Below are positions 15,811 through 25,016 of a stretch of DNA of 64,000 nt, piece by piece. Source of the DNA: Mycobacterium sp. shizuoka-1. Its GTDB lineage: Bacteria > Actinomycetota > Actinomycetes > Mycobacteriales > Mycobacteriaceae. The first letter of the stretch is position 1; each line of letters begins with the position of its first letter. The translations under genes were made by a program, and so were the position numbers. The notes beneath the pieces are model-generated. The model made no database searches. It saw nothing but the letters and a program-made list of their open reading frames with translations, and was not told where the DNA came from. The stretch is from assembly GCF_002723835.1 (NCBI RefSeq), contig NZ_BEWG01000025.1, positions 62,001-126,000 of the forward strand. The letters are read 5' to 3'.

Positions 15811-18800
15811 GTGGGCGGCTTCGGGGACGGTCGCGATGCGCAGTCGGTGGCTGCGGTGTCGTGTGGATCCTGTGGTGTCCGGCTGCCGCTGAACTCGCGG
15901 TTCTGTCACCAGTGCGGCGCGGCTGTGGCCTCGGCCGGCCGGTCGGCCGAGTACAAGCAGGTGACGGTGCTGTTCGCCGATGTGGTGCGGTCGATGCAGA
16001 TCGCGGCGTCGGTGGACATCGAGCGGTTGCGCGAGATCATGACCGAGCTGGTGGAGCGGTCGGCGTCGGTGGCGCGGCGTTTCGGTGGCACGGTGGAGTA
16101 CACCGGCGACGGGGTGATGGCGATCTTCGGCGCACCGGTTGCGTTGGAAGACCATGCTTTTCGCGCTTGTCTAGCGGCGCTGGCGATTCAGCAGGAAGCC
16201 GCTCGGCTGGCCGGTGAGGTGCGCCAAGCCGACAAGGTGGAGCTGTCGCTGCGGGTGGGGCTGAACTCGGGCCGGGTGATCGCCGGGGATGTCGGGTCGG
16301 CGGGATATCGGGCGACCGGTGAAACGGTCGGGCTTGCGCAGCGGATGGAGTCGGTGGCGGCCTCGGGCGGCGTGATGCTGTCCGAGTCGACCGCGGCGCT
16401 GGTGGGGGAGCGGGTGACGATGGCCGCACCGGAATGGGTGCGCATCAAAGGCTTCGAGGACCCGGTATGCGCACGGCGGCTGACCGGCATCGGTCCCAGG
16501 CGCAGCCGGCTCGGGATCGCCGAGACCACATTGGTCGGGCGACACCACGAGATGAACACCCTCGACACTGCCGTGGCGCGCGCCGTCGATGGCCGTGGTG
16601 GGGTGGTCGGCATCGTCGGTGCCCCGGGCGTCGGAAAGAGCCGGGCAGCGCGCGAGGCCGCCGCCCGCGCCGTGGCGCGCGGAGCCGAGGTGTTCTGGGG
16701 CTTTTGCGAATCACACGCCCGCGACGTCCCGTTCCACGCCGTGACTCGGCTGTTGCGGGATGTCGCGGGGGTGGCCGACCTCGGCGGCGTCGCCGCGCGC
16801 GAGCGATTGCGGACCAGCATGCCCGCTGCCGATCCGCGGGACTTGCTGCTGCTCGATGATCTCCTCGGCATTGCCGACGCGAACGTGCCTCTGCCTCAAA
16901 TGGATTCGGATACCCGGCGGCGCCGGCTGACCGACCTGGTCAACAGCAGAGCGCTCGCCCGCGACGCGCCTGCGCTGTTCATCATCGAGGATGCCCACTG
17001 GATCGATCCGGTCAGCGAGTCCTTGCTGGCCGACTTCCTCGCGGTGATCCCGCGCACCGCGTCGATGGTCCTGATCACCTACCGCCCGGAATACCGTTCC
17101 GCGCTGTCCCGGGTACCCGGAAGCCAGACCATAGAGCTTGAGCTGCTGGTGGATTCGGACATCGCCGCACTACTGGCCGAGGTTCTGGGGGCCGATCCGT
17201 CCATCGGTGAGCTGGCGTCGATCATCGTCGAGCGGGCCGCGGGCAACCCGTTCTTCGCCGAGGAGATCGTGCGCGAGTTCGTCCAACGCGGTGTGCTGAC
17301 CGGCGCCCCGGGTGACTATCGATGTGCCGCGGATGTCGCCGAGGTGAGCGTGCCGGTCACGGTGCAGGCGGCCATCGCGGCGCGTATCGACCGGCTCAGC
17401 CCGCCCGGCCGGCAGACCCTGAATGCCGCCTCGGTGATCGGTGCGAGGTTCGGGGCCGGCCTGCTGGCGCAGCTCGGCATCGATCCCGTGTACGACGAGC
17501 TTCTCGCTGCCGAACTGATCGACCAGGTGCGGGCCAACCCGTACGCCGAGTTCGCCTTTCACCACCCGCTGATCCACGCCGTCGCCTACGACTCCCAACT
17601 GAAATCGGATCGCGCGGGGTGGCATCGGCGGCTGGCCGCCACTATGGAACGCTGCGCACCGCAGGGCGACGAGAACGCCGCGCTGATTGCCGAACACCTG
17701 GAAGCGGCCGGCGACCTCACCGCGGCGTACAGGTGGCACATGCGCGCCGCAACATGGTCGACCAACCGCGACATCGGCGCGGCCCGCACCAGCTGGCAGC
17801 GGGCCCGGCGGATCGCCGACGTGTTGCCTGAGGACGATCCCGAGCAGCTGTCCATGCGTATTGCCCCGCGAACCATGCTGTGCGCGACCGACAGTCAAGC
17901 CCGGGAAGCCGCAGAAGGAAAAGCCCGCTTCGCGGAGTTGCAACAGTTGTGCAACGCGGCCGGCGACACCGTCTCGCTGGCGATCGGCATGAGCGCGCTG
18001 TCCACTGAGCTGTGCTTTGCGGGGCGGGTCCGTGAGGCCGCCCGGGTATCCACCCAGCAGATGGCGTTACTGGAGTCCATCGCCGACCCGACCCCGGCCA
18101 TGGGGCTGTCATTGCTGGCGTTCGTCAACTGGCTCAGGGTTGCCGAATTCGGCGAGATCCTGCGCTGGTCGCAGAAGATCGTCGACCTGGCCGGTGGCGA
18201 CCCCGACAAAGGCGCCGGCTTCGGGGTGGGGTCACCGCTGGCGGGCGCGTTGGCCTGGCGCGGCACCGCGCGGTGGTGGTTGGGCCGCCCCGGATGGCGT
18301 GACGATCTCCATACGGCCGTGGCCACGGCTCGCATGAGCACCCCGGATACCCTCGCCGCAGTGATCGCCTGGTCTTACGGCTTCGCGATGCACTACGGGG
18401 TGCTGCGCGCCGACGACGCCATCATCGGTGCGAGTGAAGCTGCGCTGCAGACTGCCCAGGAGGCCGGCAACGATCGCGCGCTGGACTTGACCACCTACAC
18501 GCTGGCCGTGGCTCTGCTGAATCAGGACGATCCGATCGACCGGCGCCGGGGGCTGGACCTGGTGCGGCGGGCTCGCGAGATATGGCTGGCCAAACGGGCA
18601 CATTTCCTCATCCCGGTCACCGATGTGTGGATCGCTCGGGAAGCGGCCAGCCACGGCGACCCGGACGCCGCACTCCAGGCGGTCCGCCGAGCCGTCGACG
18701 AGCTGCGGGAAACCGGAAACCTGTTCTACGGGTTCTGGGGCACCGGCGTCCTGGCGGAGATGCTGCTGCAGCGAGACGGTGCGGGTGATCTGACCGAGGC

Positions 18801-19005
18801 CGAAGCGGCGGTGGACTGGCTGGGCACGCTGTGCGCCGACACCGGATCGGCGGTGCTTGAGGTGGCCCTGGTGAAGCTGCGTGCACTGCTGGCTCGGCGA
18901 CGGGGTGACACCATCGGGTATCGCGGCCATCGGGACCGCTACGCCGACTTGGCCGCGAACCTCGGCTTCGAGGAGCACCTGACCTGGGCCGTCGCAATGC
19001 CGTGA
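15811..19005 (+). CDS. Zinc ribbon-cyclase-ATPase (STAND-like) signalling protein
   Basis: A 1064-residue multidomain protein. A C4 zinc ribbon (CGSCG..CHQCG) lies near residues 11-33, followed by a class III nucleotide cyclase domain at about 45-225. Next comes an AAA/STAND ATPase with Walker A GAPGVGKS near 270 and Walker B ALFIIEDAHW near 390, then about 500 residues of TPR-like helices. No C-terminal LuxR HTH is present. In the cyclase the metal Asp in FADVV and GDGVMAIF are present, but the transition-state Asn position reads Gly (GETVGLAQRM). It may make cAMP poorly or act as a sensor scaffold. The GTG at 15811 has CACGAT 6 nt upstream. Confidence 0.82.
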   Translation: MGGFGDGRDAQSVAAVSCGSCGVRLPLNSRFCHQCGAAVASAGRSAEYKQVTVLFADVVRSMQIAASVDIERLREIMTELVERSASVARRFGGTVEYTGDGVMAIFGAPVALEDHAFRACLAALAIQQEAARLAGEVRQADKVELSLRVGLNSGRVIAGDVGSAGYRATGETVGLAQRMESVAASGGVMLSESTAALVGERVTMAAPEWVRIKGFEDPVCARRLTGIGPRRSRLGIAETTLVGRHHEMNTLDTAVARAVDGRGGVVGIVGAPGVGKSRAAREAAARAVARGAEVFWGFCESHARDVPFHAVTRLLRDVAGVADLGGVAARERLRTSMPAADPRDLLLLDDLLGIADANVPLPQMDSDTRRRRLTDLVNSRALARDAPALFIIEDAHWIDPVSESLLADFLAVIPRTASMVLITYRPEYRSALSRVPGSQTIELELLVDSDIAALLAEVLGADPSIGELASIIVERAAGNPFFAEEIVREFVQRGVLTGAPGDYRCAADVAEVSVPVTVQAAIAARIDRLSPPGRQTLNAASVIGARFGAGLLAQLGIDPVYDELLAAELIDQVRANPYAEFAFHHPLIHAVAYDSQLKSDRAGWHRRLAATMERCAPQGDENAALIAEHLEAAGDLTAAYRWHMRAATWSTNRDIGAARTSWQRARRIADVLPEDDPEQLSMRIAPRTMLCATDSQAREAAEGKARFAELQQLCNAAGDTVSLAIGMSALSTELCFAGRVREAARVSTQQMALLESIADPTPAMGLSLLAFVNWLRVAEFGEILRWSQKIVDLAGGDPDKGAGFGVGSPLAGALAWRGTARWWLGRPGWRDDLHTAVATARMSTPDTLAAVIAWSYGFAMHYGVLRADDAIIGASEAALQTAQEAGNDRALDLTTYTLAVALLNQDDPIDRRRGLDLVRRAREIWLAKRAHFLIPVTDVWIAREAASHGDPDAALQAVRRAVDELRETGNLFYGFWGTGVLAEMLLQRDGAGDLTEAEAAVDWLGTLCADTGSAVLEVALVKLRALLARRRGDTIGYRGHRDRYADLAANLGFEEHLTWAVAMP

Positions 19006-19023
19006 CCGGCTCTGGTGGCCGGT
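19005..19023. terminator. Short hairpin between convergent genes
   Basis: ACCGGC and GCCGGT form a 6-bp stem with a 7-nt loop in the 19 nt separating the cyclase and PE-PPE stop codons. It has no T-tract, so it is only a possible bidirectional terminator. Confidence 0.3.
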
Positions 19024-19024
19024 G

Positions 19025-20314
19025 TCAGCGGTGACGGGCCGACGCACCGCGACCATCGCGATCGCTATCGTGTGATGCCGGTGTCGCTTGGGTTCGCGGG
19101 GCAGGACGGCTGGGCCCACTCGCTGCCGTGACCGCTTTGGCGGGCATTGCGCTGCGGGGTTTCGGCCGGGCCACCGCATGCGAAGTGGATTGCGCCCGAA
19201 GCGGATTCGCCGATCGTGGTGGTGTGCGCAGCGCGGCCCGGGCGTTGTCCATTCCGGTGTCGATCGCGTCGGCGAGGTCAGCGGCGAACTTCTGCGGGGT
19301 GATCGCCGGGATCAGCCGCGCCGGTGTGGTTTCCCAGGGCTTGATGCTGCGGTCGTAGCCCGCTTCGACGATCACCCGGAAGAACGGTTCGACCACGTCG
19401 ATCATCGCCTCGGGCACACCCAGTGAACGCAACGGGTTGAACAGGGGCAGGTTCTCGGTCGCGAAGAAGTAGTAGCTGGTGTCGCCGTGGGTGCCCTGAT
19501 AGGCCGACGATGTCGTCGGGTCGGGCGGCAGACTGACATCGAAGAAGTTGGTGTGCAGGTACAAGATGCCCAGCACTGCGTTGGCGGTGGCGACGAGATT
19601 GAGCGGATACAGCGGGAAATCGGTGAACCCGTCGTATTGCCGGTTGATCTCGATCGTGGTGAACGGAGTGTCGGTTGCCGCGGCGCCGTTGAACGGAAAA
19701 TCGAGGATCGGAATGTAGGCGCCGCCGAACCGGGACATCAAGCCGCCATTGGGCAGATTGGGATCACCGCTGAGGACGAACTGGATGTCGGGGGCGATGG
19801 TGCCGACTGGATACCGCTCGGCGAGCCGCTTTTTCACCACATTGGCCACACCCGCGCCCTGCGACAGGCCGTAGATCACCAGAGGGTCGGTGCCCCGCGC
19901 GGTGATTGCCGCCTCCAGATCGGCGGCTCCGGCCTGCAGGGACTGATTTGCGGTCAGGTCGAACAGTCCCGAGAGCTTCCACACTGACTCGTCCGGCCAT
20001 GCCGGGCCGCCGAACCCGAACAACCGCGGGTCCCCGAGCGCGAGCCCGATGAGACGCATGATCCCGGTCACCGGCCACATTTGCTGCGGCGTCGTCACCG
20101 GGACGTAGGCGATGTCTTCGCCGGGGTGGGTCGGCGCGATGTACTGGTTCTTGACGACGTCGATGAAGGTCGCATCGGGCGTCGGGCAGGTGGTCCCGCA
20201 TACGATCAGCGCGGTTCGGTCCGGTTCATCGGCGGCCGCCGCGGGGATCACCGTGGTGGCCACCGCCATGACGGCGCTGCCGATCGACAAACTCAGCTGT
20301 CGTGCGATGTTCAT
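19025..20314 (-). CDS. Secreted stand-alone PE-PPE domain protein (alpha/beta hydrolase fold)
   Basis: A 429-residue exported protein with a signal peptide (hydrophobic SIGSAVMAVATTVIPAAAA, cleavage expected near residue 29). The PE-PPE domain, a serine hydrolase fold, spans roughly 40-290, with the nucleophile elbow YGLSQGAG near residue 146. Neither a PE nor a PPE N-terminal domain is present, so export is by a classical signal rather than ESX. The C-terminal 80 residues are low-complexity, basic and rich in Pro and Ala. Family members are carboxylesterases acting on acyl esters at the cell envelope; the substrate here is unknown. Confidence 0.85.
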   Translation of the reverse strand: MNIARQLSLSIGSAVMAVATTVIPAAAADEPDRTALIVCGTTCPTPDATFIDVVKNQYIAPTHPGEDIAYVPVTTPQQMWPVTGIMRLIGLALGDPRLFGFGGPAWPDESVWKLSGLFDLTANQSLQAGAADLEAAITARGTDPLVIYGLSQGAGVANVVKKRLAERYPVGTIAPDIQFVLSGDPNLPNGGLMSRFGGAYIPILDFPFNGAAATDTPFTTIEINRQYDGFTDFPLYPLNLVATANAVLGILYLHTNFFDVSLPPDPTTSSAYQGTHGDTSYYFFATENLPLFNPLRSLGVPEAMIDVVEPFFRVIVEAGYDRSIKPWETTPARLIPAITPQKFAADLADAIDTGMDNARAALRTPPRSANPLRAQSTSHAVARPKPRSAMPAKAVTAASGPSRPAPRTQATPASHDSDRDGRGASARHR

Positions 20315-20388
20315 GGTGCTGCCCCCTGTGTCTGGGGACCATCGTCACCGCCGGCGGCGTGGGCAACGTCAGTAGTGCACTACCGAAC

Positions 20389-23019
20389 TCAGTTCACCGC
20401 GCCGCGGGTCACCTGGGGCCCGGGGGACGAGCGGTGCCGCGACAACAGCCGGCCGGCCTGACCGGGCGCACCGAGTTGGAGCATGGCGGCCAACGCGGTT
20501 TCCAGGATCACTTCCTGCTGAACTCGGCTGCCGCCGATCGACGGCAGGCCCGGCAGCGATTCGAGCAGATAGTCCAGCGCGGCGCGGGGTTCGCCGTTCA
20601 CCAGGGCGATGAGGCCCTCGCCGATGAGATGCAAGGTGTTGGCCTGCGCTTCGGTCGCGCCCGGAACACTGACCGCGCGGATCGCCGCCGGATCGTTGGC
20701 CGCGGCCAGCAGCAGCAGCGCGTGGAACGCGATGAACGCCGTCTGCGGCCGGTAGGCCAGTGAGCCGGCCTCGGCGAGCACCGGCATCGGGTCGGGTGGG
20801 GTGACCCAGTCCGGATGCAGGCGGGCCCGCCACGCCAGCGAACCGGCATCGACCAGAGCGCGCACATCCCGGGAGTGCGGGGGAGCCAGGAACGCCGCGT
20901 ACCGCCGCGCCGCGGCGGCGGCGTCACCCATCGCCAACTCGTGCAGTGCGGCGTGCCATTGGAAGTGCGGCAGGTAACGCTGTGTGCTGCCGTCGCTCGG
21001 GATCCAGTCGGACAACCACTTCAAACCCGCTCCGTGAGCGTCGGTTTCGTAATGCACATGGGAAAGGGCATGCGCCGCATTGCCGTTGCCCGGATCCAAT
21101 TCCAGCGCGGCGTCGGCCAGATCGGCAGCGTCATACCAGAGGCCCTGTTCGGTGCGGCCGTAGGCGCGCAGGCCCAGATACCACGGCGCTTCGCCGTGCA
21201 CACCGGTGAACTTTTCGACGTATTGCCAGGCGTCGGGCAGTGCGTCGCCGGCACCGGCGAATGCGATCGAGGGGGCGAGCACCAGCAGCGCGACCGCGTC
21301 GTCGGGTGCGCGGTCCAGATGCGCGATGAGGGCTTGCGTGCCCGCCGCATTGCCGTTCTCGCACCAGGTCGCGATGGCCTCGACGTGACTGCGGTCCTCC
21401 TCGCTACCGTGGGCCAGCGCGGCGCGCGCTCGCGCGAGATGTCCGCCGACCGCGTCCGGCCCGCCGGCGCGGTCCGGGCGCTCCATCGCGATCATCGCCA
21501 GCGCGACATGGGCGCGCGCATGGTTCGGGTCCTCGGCGACGGCAGCGGCGAAGGCGACCGACGCGCCGTCCTGGACGGCGAGCAGCCGTCGCACCCCTTC
21601 GGCGTAGGCGGCGTCGGCCCCGGTCGACTGCGTGGCGGCGGGCACCGGCCTGGGCGCCCGCACAGGATGATCACGGGTGTCGTCGGCGACCAACCTCGCG
21701 ACAGCCGCGGCCTGCGTGCGGATTTCGGGAATGGCCGTGGTCTCCCACTCCTCACCCTGGCGGATCGACCCGAGACACACGATGCCCGCAACTGTGGCGC
21801 CGGTGTCGTCGATCAAGCGTCCCTCGCCGTCGAGACGCACCCCGATACCGCACGGATGCGGTGACGCCAGCCCGGCGGCCAACAGGTTGGCCCACAACGG
21901 GGAACGCTGCAACGATCGCCGATCCCACGCGGTTCCGGTGGCGACGACCACCGCGTCACCGCGCCGGCGCACCGACTGATCGCTGGTCGTGACGACGAGT
22001 TCGACTCCGTCGTCGCGCAGCGTGACGTCGGCGACCTCGCCCGCTTCGACGGTCAGCCGGCCGCTCTCGATCGCCGCGGCGATCGCGTCGGCGACGGTCG
22101 GCGGCATGCGGTGGCGCAGGATCTCCCACTGGCGCAGATCCTCACGCAGGAACCGGCGCTGATCCTCCCAGCCCAGCGCGCGCCACAGACGTGCGGTGTG
22201 CGGCCGGATCGCATCGATGACCTGCCGCCAGTCCAGGCCGGATTCGCGGGCCTGGGCCAGATCCGCGCCCAGCGCTACGCGCAGCTGCTCGAGAGTGACG
22301 TCGGCCCCCAGCGCCTGCAGGTGCGGAATGTCGGCCGGGGTGCCGGTGTAGCGGAACCGGTGCGGCAGAGCGCCGTTGCGCGACAACAGCGTCACGGTGG
22401 CACCACGTGCGATCAGATGCAGCGCGACGTCGACACCGGTCAGTCCCGATCCGATCACCAGGACGTTCGCCGGCCGGCGTGCACCCAGCGCGGCCAGCGC
22501 GCCCGGTGCCCACGGATCGACCACGACCTTGCCGTCGGTGTCGGCGGCCAGCACCGGCGCGAACGCGCGGTCCAGGGAATCGGGCATGCCGCCATCGGGG
22601 CGGCCGGCCGCGAGGATGACGGTATCGGCCCACACCGACCGTCCGTCGTCCAGTTTCACGTGCGTCGGAGTCCCCGGCACCACGCCGACGACTGCGGCCT
22701 TCTCGATCCGCACATCGGCAGCAGTCAGCTGTTCGCGCAGATACCGGCCGTACGCGAGCCGGGGTGCGAAACCCTCGAACGTCGGCACGGCCCGCTCGTC
22801 GAGCCAACGGGCGAAGTGGTCGGGATCGTCGGGCCACGCCGACATCCGCGCGGCGGGAACGTTCAACAAATGGGTGGGGTCGCTGGTGCCGTAGGCCGCA
22901 CCCGTACCGGGATTGCCGGAGGCGTCGATCAGCGTGATCTGTGCCTGCGGCGTGACCCGGCGCAGGTGAGCGGCCGCGAGCACACCCGCGGCTCCACCAC
23001 CGACAATGGCGACTCGCAT
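20389..23019 (-). CDS. FAD/NAD(P)-binding oxidoreductase fused to a TTC38-like repeat domain
   Basis: An 876-residue fusion. Residues 1-455 form a flavoprotein of the FAD-NAD(P)-binding type: VAIVGGGAAGVLAA at the start, GTGAAYGTSDPTHLLNVPAARMSAW, a second Rossmann motif VIGSGLTGVDVALHL near 185 and an ATGTAWD closing motif. From about residue 470 the chain turns into helical repeats resembling TTC38-type TPR proteins (HARAHVALAMIAMERP, WYLGLRAYGRTEQG, HFQWHAALHELAMGD). ATG 23019 and GTG 23022 are both possible starts. It lies 63 nt downstream of the orphan YrbEB gene on the same strand. The reaction is unknown. Confidence 0.75.
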   Translation of the reverse strand: MRVAIVGGGAAGVLAAAHLRRVTPQAQITLIDASGNPGTGAAYGTSDPTHLLNVPAARMSAWPDDPDHFARWLDERAVPTFEGFAPRLAYGRYLREQLTAADVRIEKAAVVGVVPGTPTHVKLDDGRSVWADTVILAAGRPDGGMPDSLDRAFAPVLAADTDGKVVVDPWAPGALAALGARRPANVLVIGSGLTGVDVALHLIARGATVTLLSRNGALPHRFRYTGTPADIPHLQALGADVTLEQLRVALGADLAQARESGLDWRQVIDAIRPHTARLWRALGWEDQRRFLREDLRQWEILRHRMPPTVADAIAAAIESGRLTVEAGEVADVTLRDDGVELVVTTSDQSVRRRGDAVVVATGTAWDRRSLQRSPLWANLLAAGLASPHPCGIGVRLDGEGRLIDDTGATVAGIVCLGSIRQGEEWETTAIPEIRTQAAAVARLVADDTRDHPVRAPRPVPAATQSTGADAAYAEGVRRLLAVQDGASVAFAAAVAEDPNHARAHVALAMIAMERPDRAGGPDAVGGHLARARAALAHGSEEDRSHVEAIATWCENGNAAGTQALIAHLDRAPDDAVALLVLAPSIAFAGAGDALPDAWQYVEKFTGVHGEAPWYLGLRAYGRTEQGLWYDAADLADAALELDPGNGNAAHALSHVHYETDAHGAGLKWLSDWIPSDGSTQRYLPHFQWHAALHELAMGDAAAAARRYAAFLAPPHSRDVRALVDAGSLAWRARLHPDWVTPPDPMPVLAEAGSLAYRPQTAFIAFHALLLLAAANDPAAIRAVSVPGATEAQANTLHLIGEGLIALVNGEPRAALDYLLESLPGLPSIGGSRVQQEVILETALAAMLQLGAPGQAGRLLSRHRSSPGPQVTRGAVN

Positions 23020-23082
23020 CACGCAGGGATGGTAGCGCCGGCACGTGGTGCGCCTGCCGGGAAATCCCGATCGCGCCGGGTG

Positions 23083-23940
23083 TCATCCGGCAAGGTTGAA
23101 CCGTCCGCCGCTGCCGTAGATCGCCAGCGAGATCAGCAAAGTCACCGACACCACGACCACCAGGGAGGTGCGCACCGCATCGCCGGTCGCGACACCGACA
23201 CCCGACGGCCCGCCCGATGCGAAGTAGCCGAAGTAGGTGTGGATCAACAGGATTGCCAAGGCCATCAGGATGGCCTGGACGAACGACCAGAGCAGGTCCA
23301 TCGGGCTCAGAAACGTCGAGAAGTAGTGGTCGTAGAGCCCCGCCGACTGGCCCAGCAGAGCGACCGTGGTGAACCGGCTGGCCAGGAACGACAGGATGAC
23401 CGCCACGGCGTACAACGGGGCGATCGACATCATCCCGGCGACGATTCTGGTGCTCACCAGAAACGCCATCGGCCGGATCGCCATGGCCTCCAGCGCGTCG
23501 ATCTCCTGGTTGACCCGCATCGCGCCGAGTTGGGCGGTCACCCCGGCCCCGAAGGTCGCGGCCAGCCCGATACCGGCGACCACGGGTGCCGAGATCCGGA
23601 CATTGATGAACGCAGCGAGGAACCCGGTGAGCGCTTCGATACCGATGTTGCCCAACGAGCTGTAACCCTGCACCGCCAACGTGCCGCCGGTGGCCACGGT
23701 GAGAAACCCGACGACCACCAGAGTGCCCCCGATCATCGCCAAAACCCCTGCGCCCATGCTGATCTCAGCGATCAACCGGACGATCTCACTGCGGTAGTAG
23801 CGCACCGCCGTCGGGATGCCTGCGATCGCCTTGGCGTAGAACAACGCCTGATCGCCGATCCGGCCCAGCACATACCACGGCCGTTCCGCCGCGCGGGTCG
23901 CCCGCGGAAACAGGGCCCGGTGGGTCACAGAGGTCTCCAT
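23083..23940 (-). CDS. Orphan YrbEB/MlaE-type ABC transporter permease
   Basis: A 285-residue membrane permease with five or six hydrophobic segments and the MlaE-family core FGAGVTAQLGAMRVNQEIDALEAM near residues 135-158. The pattern LYDHYFSTFLSPMDLLWSF and the ending SLAIYG are those of the B paralogue of mycobacterial YrbE pairs. In mce operons YrbEA and YrbEB precede six Mce proteins; here none of these is adjacent, so it is a solitary permease. It may pair with a distant YrbEA or be a relic of an mce locus. Confidence 0.85.
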   Translation of the reverse strand: METSVTHRALFPRATRAAERPWYVLGRIGDQALFYAKAIAGIPTAVRYYRSEIVRLIAEISMGAGVLAMIGGTLVVVGFLTVATGGTLAVQGYSSLGNIGIEALTGFLAAFINVRISAPVVAGIGLAATFGAGVTAQLGAMRVNQEIDALEAMAIRPMAFLVSTRIVAGMMSIAPLYAVAVILSFLASRFTTVALLGQSAGLYDHYFSTFLSPMDLLWSFVQAILMALAILLIHTYFGYFASGGPSGVGVATGDAVRTSLVVVVSVTLLISLAIYGSGGRFNLAG

Positions 23941-23977
23941 CGCACCTCATCAAGGTCCGCGACCGGCCGGGCGCCCT

Positions 23978-23997
23978 GTAGGGCCGTTCGTCCCGGC
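23978..23997. promoter_or_regulatory. Tentative DosR-like box
   Basis: The 20-nt site with core GGGCCGTTCGTCCC matches about 13 of 20 positions of the DosR motif TTSGGGACTWWAGTCCCSAA. It lies in the divergent region between the YrbEB gene and the hydrolase. The match is imperfect at the conserved A of GGGAC. Confidence 0.3.
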
Positions 23998-24069
23998 TAT
24001 CAGCGTCTAAGGGCTCATTCGGGTGGGACCGGTGCTTGTGCCGGCGGCCAGATCGCGGATGCTGGGTAC

Positions 24070-24942
24070 GTGAGAACACCCGAACCGTTCACCGCGCTCG
24101 GCGTGGACGGGGTGCGCATCGCCGCCGACCGGCTGGGCGATCCGGCCGCCCCATCCGTCGTCTTCCTCCATGGCGGTGGGCAGACCCGGCGCTCGTGGGG
24201 GCGGGCCGCCGCCGCGGTGGCCGAACGGGGCTGGCAGGCGATCACCGTCGACCTGCGCGGCCACGGCGAGTCGGACTGGTCGGCCGAAGGCGACTACCGG
24301 GTGGTCAGCTTCGCCGGCGACGTCCTGGAACTGCTGCGCCACCTGCCCCCGCGACCGGTACTCGTCGGCGCGTCCCTGGGCGGGTTCACCGCGATGCTGC
24401 TCGCCGGCGAGCTGGCACCGGCGGCGTTGCGGGCGCTCGTGCTGGTCGACATCGTGCCCGACATGGATCCGTCCGGGGCGTCGCGCATCCACCGCTTCAT
24501 GTACGAGCGCATGGAGTCGGGTTTCGCCTCGCTCGACGAGGTCGCCGACATGATCGCGGAGTACAACCCCAATCGGCGCAGGCCCAGCGACCTCGACGGG
24601 CTGCGCGCGAACCTGCGCCTGCGCGACGGCCGCTGGTATTGGCACTGGGATCCCAAGTTCATCGACGGCACGGCCGCCAGCCCGCCCATCGAGGTGACCG
24701 AAGTGGACCGGATCAACGCCGCGGTCGAGTCGATCCTGGCCGCCGGAGTGCCGATGCTGCTGGTCCGCGGCCAGATGAGCGACCTGGTCACCGCGGAACG
24801 GGCCGAGCATTTCCTGGACCGGTTCCCGCAGATCGAGTTCGTCGACGTCGCGGGGGCCGGGCACATGGTCGCCGGTGACCGCAACGACGTCTTCGCGCAG
24901 GCCGTGGTGGAGTTCCTGGCCAGGTGCCCGGACGACGGGTGA
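24070..24942 (+). CDS. Alpha/beta hydrolase
   Basis: A 290-residue alpha/beta-hydrolase-fold enzyme. The oxyanion loop FLHGGGQTRRSW is near residue 36, the nucleophile elbow VGASLGGFTA near 99, and the catalytic His in VAGAGHMVAGDRND near 268; an acid is expected in VRGQMSD. Epoxide hydrolase, esterase or peroxidase functions are all possible. The GTG at 24070 is chosen because the conserved domain begins shortly after and GATGCT lies 6 nt upstream. It is divergent from YrbEB and followed by the DUF3349 gene. Confidence 0.82.
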   Translation: MRTPEPFTALGVDGVRIAADRLGDPAAPSVVFLHGGGQTRRSWGRAAAAVAERGWQAITVDLRGHGESDWSAEGDYRVVSFAGDVLELLRHLPPRPVLVGASLGGFTAMLLAGELAPAALRALVLVDIVPDMDPSGASRIHRFMYERMESGFASLDEVADMIAEYNPNRRRPSDLDGLRANLRLRDGRWYWHWDPKFIDGTAASPPIEVTEVDRINAAVESILAAGVPMLLVRGQMSDLVTAERAEHFLDRFPQIEFVDVAGAGHMVAGDRNDVFAQAVVEFLARCPDDG

Positions 24943-25016
24943 ACGGGGTGTGAACCGGCGGCGAACTGTCCCACCGGTGCTGGCGCGGCCCGCCGCCGCG
25001 CACGACACTGTTCAGC

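Noticed and set aside
22111..24069. Long plus-strand N-terminal extension of the alpha/beta hydrolase
   Set aside because: The extension is antisense to the flavoprotein fusion and YrbEB and shows no conserved domain; the hydrolase fold starts after 24070.
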